Source: Micromonospora nigra (GTDB lineage Bacteria > Actinomycetota > Actinomycetes > Mycobacteriales > Micromonosporaceae). From it: 64,000 nucleotides of DNA. Made by a program: the position numbers and the translations under genes. Where the stretch lies: the NCBI RefSeq assembly GCF_900091585.1, contig NZ_FMHT01000003.1:2527501-2591500 (forward strand). Direction: 5' to 3'. The notes beneath the pieces were generated by a model. It was not told where the DNA came from. It made no database searches and saw only the letters and a list, made by a program, of their open reading frames with translations. Shown here piece after piece: positions 60,992 to 64,000 of this stretch; within the stretch, counting starts at the first letter, position 1, and every line of letters begins with the position of its first letter.

Positions 60992-61783
60992 GTGGACGCC
61001 CACCTTCGTACCGCCCGACGCCTCGCCGCCCCGCTGGCGTTCGCCGCCCTTGTCGCCGGCTGCGCCGACGATCCGCCCGTGGCTCCTCCGCCCGCGCCGA
61101 CCCCCGTGTCCGCCCCGGCCGGGGCGGACGCGGCGCGTGACGAGTTGGCCGCCCTGGCCGCCGCCGCGCAGGACCGGCACCTGGTGGCGTCCTACACGCT
61201 GAGCACCCCCGGGCAGGCCGACCGGTCGATCGTGGTGACCAGCGCGAACGACGGGAGTTGGCGGGTGGACGTGCCCGGCGGCGCGCTGGGCGGCACGGCC
61301 GACATCTCCCTGGCCACCACGGCCGACGGGTTGTTCCAGTGCGCCCTGCCGTCGGCCGCCCGGCCGGAACCGGCGAGCTGCGTGCGCCTGGGCGATCCGG
61401 GCGACACCCTGCCCCGCCGCCTCGACCCACGGGTGCAGCACCCCTTCACCGACTGGCTCGACGTGCTCACGGACCGACGGGCCCCGCTGGCCGTGTCTGC
61501 CGCGTCACCGCCGCCCGGGGCGGTCGGGTCGTGTTACTCGGTGGAGAGCACCGCGGCCTCCATCAACCCCCCGGTCGACGTGGGCATCTACTGCTATGAC
61601 GCCGACGGCACGCCGACCGCGGTACGCACGGCGACGGGCACCCTGACGCTGGCCGGACCGCCCGCCCCCGCACCGACGTCGGTGCGGCTCGCCGGGCCGG
61701 TGGTGGACGGCGAGCCGTTGGGCCCGGAGTCCCCCTCGCCGCCAGCGCCGACCGAACCCACGGGAGCACCGGGAACGCTCTGA
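60992..61783 (+). CDS. Probable lipoprotein of unknown function
   Basis: The 263-residue product, read from GTG 60992, has a signal sequence ending in the lipobox LVAGC. A Pro/Ala linker and a 180-residue domain follow that begins DELAALAAAAQDRHLVASYTL and contains strand-rich segments and four Cys (FQCALP, SCVRL, SCYSV, IYCYD). It ends in a Pro/Thr tail. The beta-rich, LppX/LolA-like look (repeated strands with GSWRVDVPGG) fits a cell-envelope lipoprotein, but I cannot name the family. Confidence 0.75.
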   Translation: MDAHLRTARRLAAPLAFAALVAGCADDPPVAPPPAPTPVSAPAGADAARDELAALAAAAQDRHLVASYTLSTPGQADRSIVVTSANDGSWRVDVPGGALGGTADISLATTADGLFQCALPSAARPEPASCVRLGDPGDTLPRRLDPRVQHPFTDWLDVLTDRRAPLAVSAASPPPGAVGSCYSVESTAASINPPVDVGIYCYDADGTPTAVRTATGTLTLAGPPAPAPTSVRLAGPVVDGEPLGPESPSPPAPTEPTGAPGTL

Positions 61784-61860
61784 ACAACCATCCGTTACGG
61801 GTGGCCTTGCCCACATTCGCGCAGCCCCAGCTGGGGGTTAAATCGCCCATACGCGACGCT

Positions 61861-62433
61861 ATGCGGATGATTGACCTCACGCCGCTGCTCGCGTTCCGGT
61901 GGAGCCCCCGGTCCTTCGACCCCACGGCCGAACTGCGCCCGGGCGAGGCCACCGCGCTGCTGGAGGCCGCCCGCTGGGCCCCGTCGGCGGGCAACGGCCA
62001 GCCGTGGCGGTTCGCACTCGGGCACCGCGACGACGACACGTTCAAACGGATCCTGGTCAACCTGCCCCCGCTCGACCAGCGCTGGGCGGGACGCGCCTCG
62101 GCCCTGCTGCTCGCCGCGCACCTCACCCCCGACGGCAGCCCCGGCCGGGCGCACGCGGCGTACGACCTCGGTCAGGCGGTCTGCCAACTGACCGTCCAGG
62201 CGACCGCCCTGGGACTGCACGCCCGGCAGGTACGCGACGTCGACCGGCGTGGCCTGCTCGCCGACCTGGAGCTGCCGGCCGACCTGGTGCCGTACGTGGC
62301 CGTCGCCGTGGGCCAGCTCGGCGACCCGCTCAGCCTCCCCGCCGACCTGCGGCACCGCGAGACCGGGCTGCGCCGACGGCATCCGCTGGCCGCCCTCCTG
62401 GTGCCGTACGCGACTGCGAACTCCGTCTCATAG
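61861..62433 (+). CDS. Nitroreductase-family protein
   Basis: The 190-residue protein has the FMN-binding opening LLAFRWSPRSFDP, ALLEAARWAPSAGNGQPWRF, and AAYDLGQAVCQLTVQATALGLHARQVRD, all typical of the nitroreductase fold. It ends in a short Arg-rich tail. Family members reduce nitro groups, flavins or enones with NAD(P)H; the substrate is not predictable. The ATG at 61861 is preferred to upstream codons because the family starts just after it; a second ATG lies two codons later. Confidence 0.88.
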   Translation: MRMIDLTPLLAFRWSPRSFDPTAELRPGEATALLEAARWAPSAGNGQPWRFALGHRDDDTFKRILVNLPPLDQRWAGRASALLLAAHLTPDGSPGRAHAAYDLGQAVCQLTVQATALGLHARQVRDVDRRGLLADLELPADLVPYVAVAVGQLGDPLSLPADLRHRETGLRRRHPLAALLVPYATANSVS

Positions 62434-62483
62434 TCCGGACCAGCCTTCCCACCCCCCGTCTCATCACGTAGTGTCACCCTGTC

Positions 62484-62528
62484 ATGTGGCAGGCGCACCT
62501 TCTCCTTGGTCGCCGCGACGGGGCCTGA
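62484..62528 (+). CDS. leuA leader peptide, 14 residues
   Basis: The frame encodes MWQAHLLLGRRDGA and stops at 62526 to 62528, 120 bases ahead of leuA. Three consecutive leucine codons in a short leader ahead of the first leucine-pathway gene are the mark of ribosome-mediated attenuation, as known for leuA in other actinobacteria. There is no ribosome binding site; TAGTGT at 62469 to 62474 may be a -10 box for a leaderless transcript. Confidence 0.75.
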   Translation: MWQAHLLLGRRDGA

Positions 62529-62605
62529 CGGCCGGCACCTCGTCGCGGAGTCGAACCGCGCCGCCCAGCACCTTCCCGGATCTTCCGCTCGGCATCACCG
62601 CCGAG
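62513..62605 (+). promoter_or_regulatory. Candidate leucine attenuator of leuA
   Basis: CCGCGACG at 62513 to 62520, inside the leader frame just after the Leu codons, can pair with CGTCGCGG at 62541 to 62548. A second hairpin is formed by CTCGGC (62588 to 62593) and GCCGAG (62600 to 62605). Ribosome position on the Leu codons could decide which structure forms. Confidence 0.55.
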
Positions 62606-62618
62606 TGTCGACTGCTGA

Positions 62619-64000
<1,382 letters not shown>

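Overview
The window is high-GC actinobacterial chromosome, most likely from Micromonospora or a close relative in the Micromonosporaceae. This rests on codon usage, gene content and gene order; no rRNA is present to settle it. Two stretches follow an order I recall from Mycobacterium tuberculosis. The first is marP, Nudix, TlpA, nth, crp, then metallo-beta-lactamase-fold hydrolase, RidA, two Get3/ArsA-like ATPases, whiB4, ponA2 and metallophosphoesterase (compare Rv3671c to Rv3683). The second is asd, lysC, leuA (compare Rv3708c to Rv3710).

Region 1 to 9.0 kb holds the end of a type VII secretion locus (EccC tail, mycosin), a PAP2 phosphatase, the periplasmic protease MarP, a Nudix hydrolase with an apparent frameshift, a TlpA-like thioredoxin, endonuclease III, a CapA-like lipoprotein, CbiZ and a Crp regulator. 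Region 9.2 to 19.0 kb is a tightly coupled acyl-CoA catabolic operon: TetR, a TIGR03084-like protein, an AtuA-family protein, acyl-CoA dehydrogenase, carboxylase beta, biotin carboxylase and a second acyl-CoA dehydrogenase. Its genes mostly overlap by four bases, and short repeat-encoded mini-ORFs bridge the gaps before both carboxylase genes. Region 19.0 to 37.5 kb carries a secreted tripeptidyl-aminopeptidase-like enzyme, a receptor Ser/Thr kinase, a very large cyclase/ATPase/TPR protein, and the conserved block from the MBL hydrolase to PonA2 and a metallophosphoesterase.

Region 37.6 to 54.1 kb is a genomic island in the 3' half of tRNA-Pro(CGG). Three copies of the attachment core (37607, 44936, 53905) divide it into two tandem units. 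The first resembles an actinomycete integrative element: integrase with a frameshift, Xis and a HUH-type Rep, but no visible FtsK-like translocase. It carries a low-GC two-gene cargo encoding a RelA/SpoT-type nucleotidyltransferase and a small partner. The second unit keeps both attachment ends but only the last codons of an integrase, so it looks like a passively mobilisable element. It carries a barstar-family gene, an IS3 and an IS110 element, a three-gene toxin-antitoxin-chaperone operon (HigB, HigA, SecB-like), and an XRE/ImmA metallopeptidase paired with an unknown protein. Both units end in the same 1.3-kb module (GntR regulator plus three overlapping small genes). A further integrase scar lies beyond the last core.

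Region 54.2 kb to the end is chromosomal again: a secreted SurE-like phosphatase, a lamin-tail-domain protein, a GAF/GGDEF diguanylate cyclase, asd and lysC, a lipoprotein, a nitroreductase, and leuA (cut by the window end) preceded by a leucine-containing leader peptide and candidate attenuator. I saw no rRNA or CRISPR array and only one tRNA.
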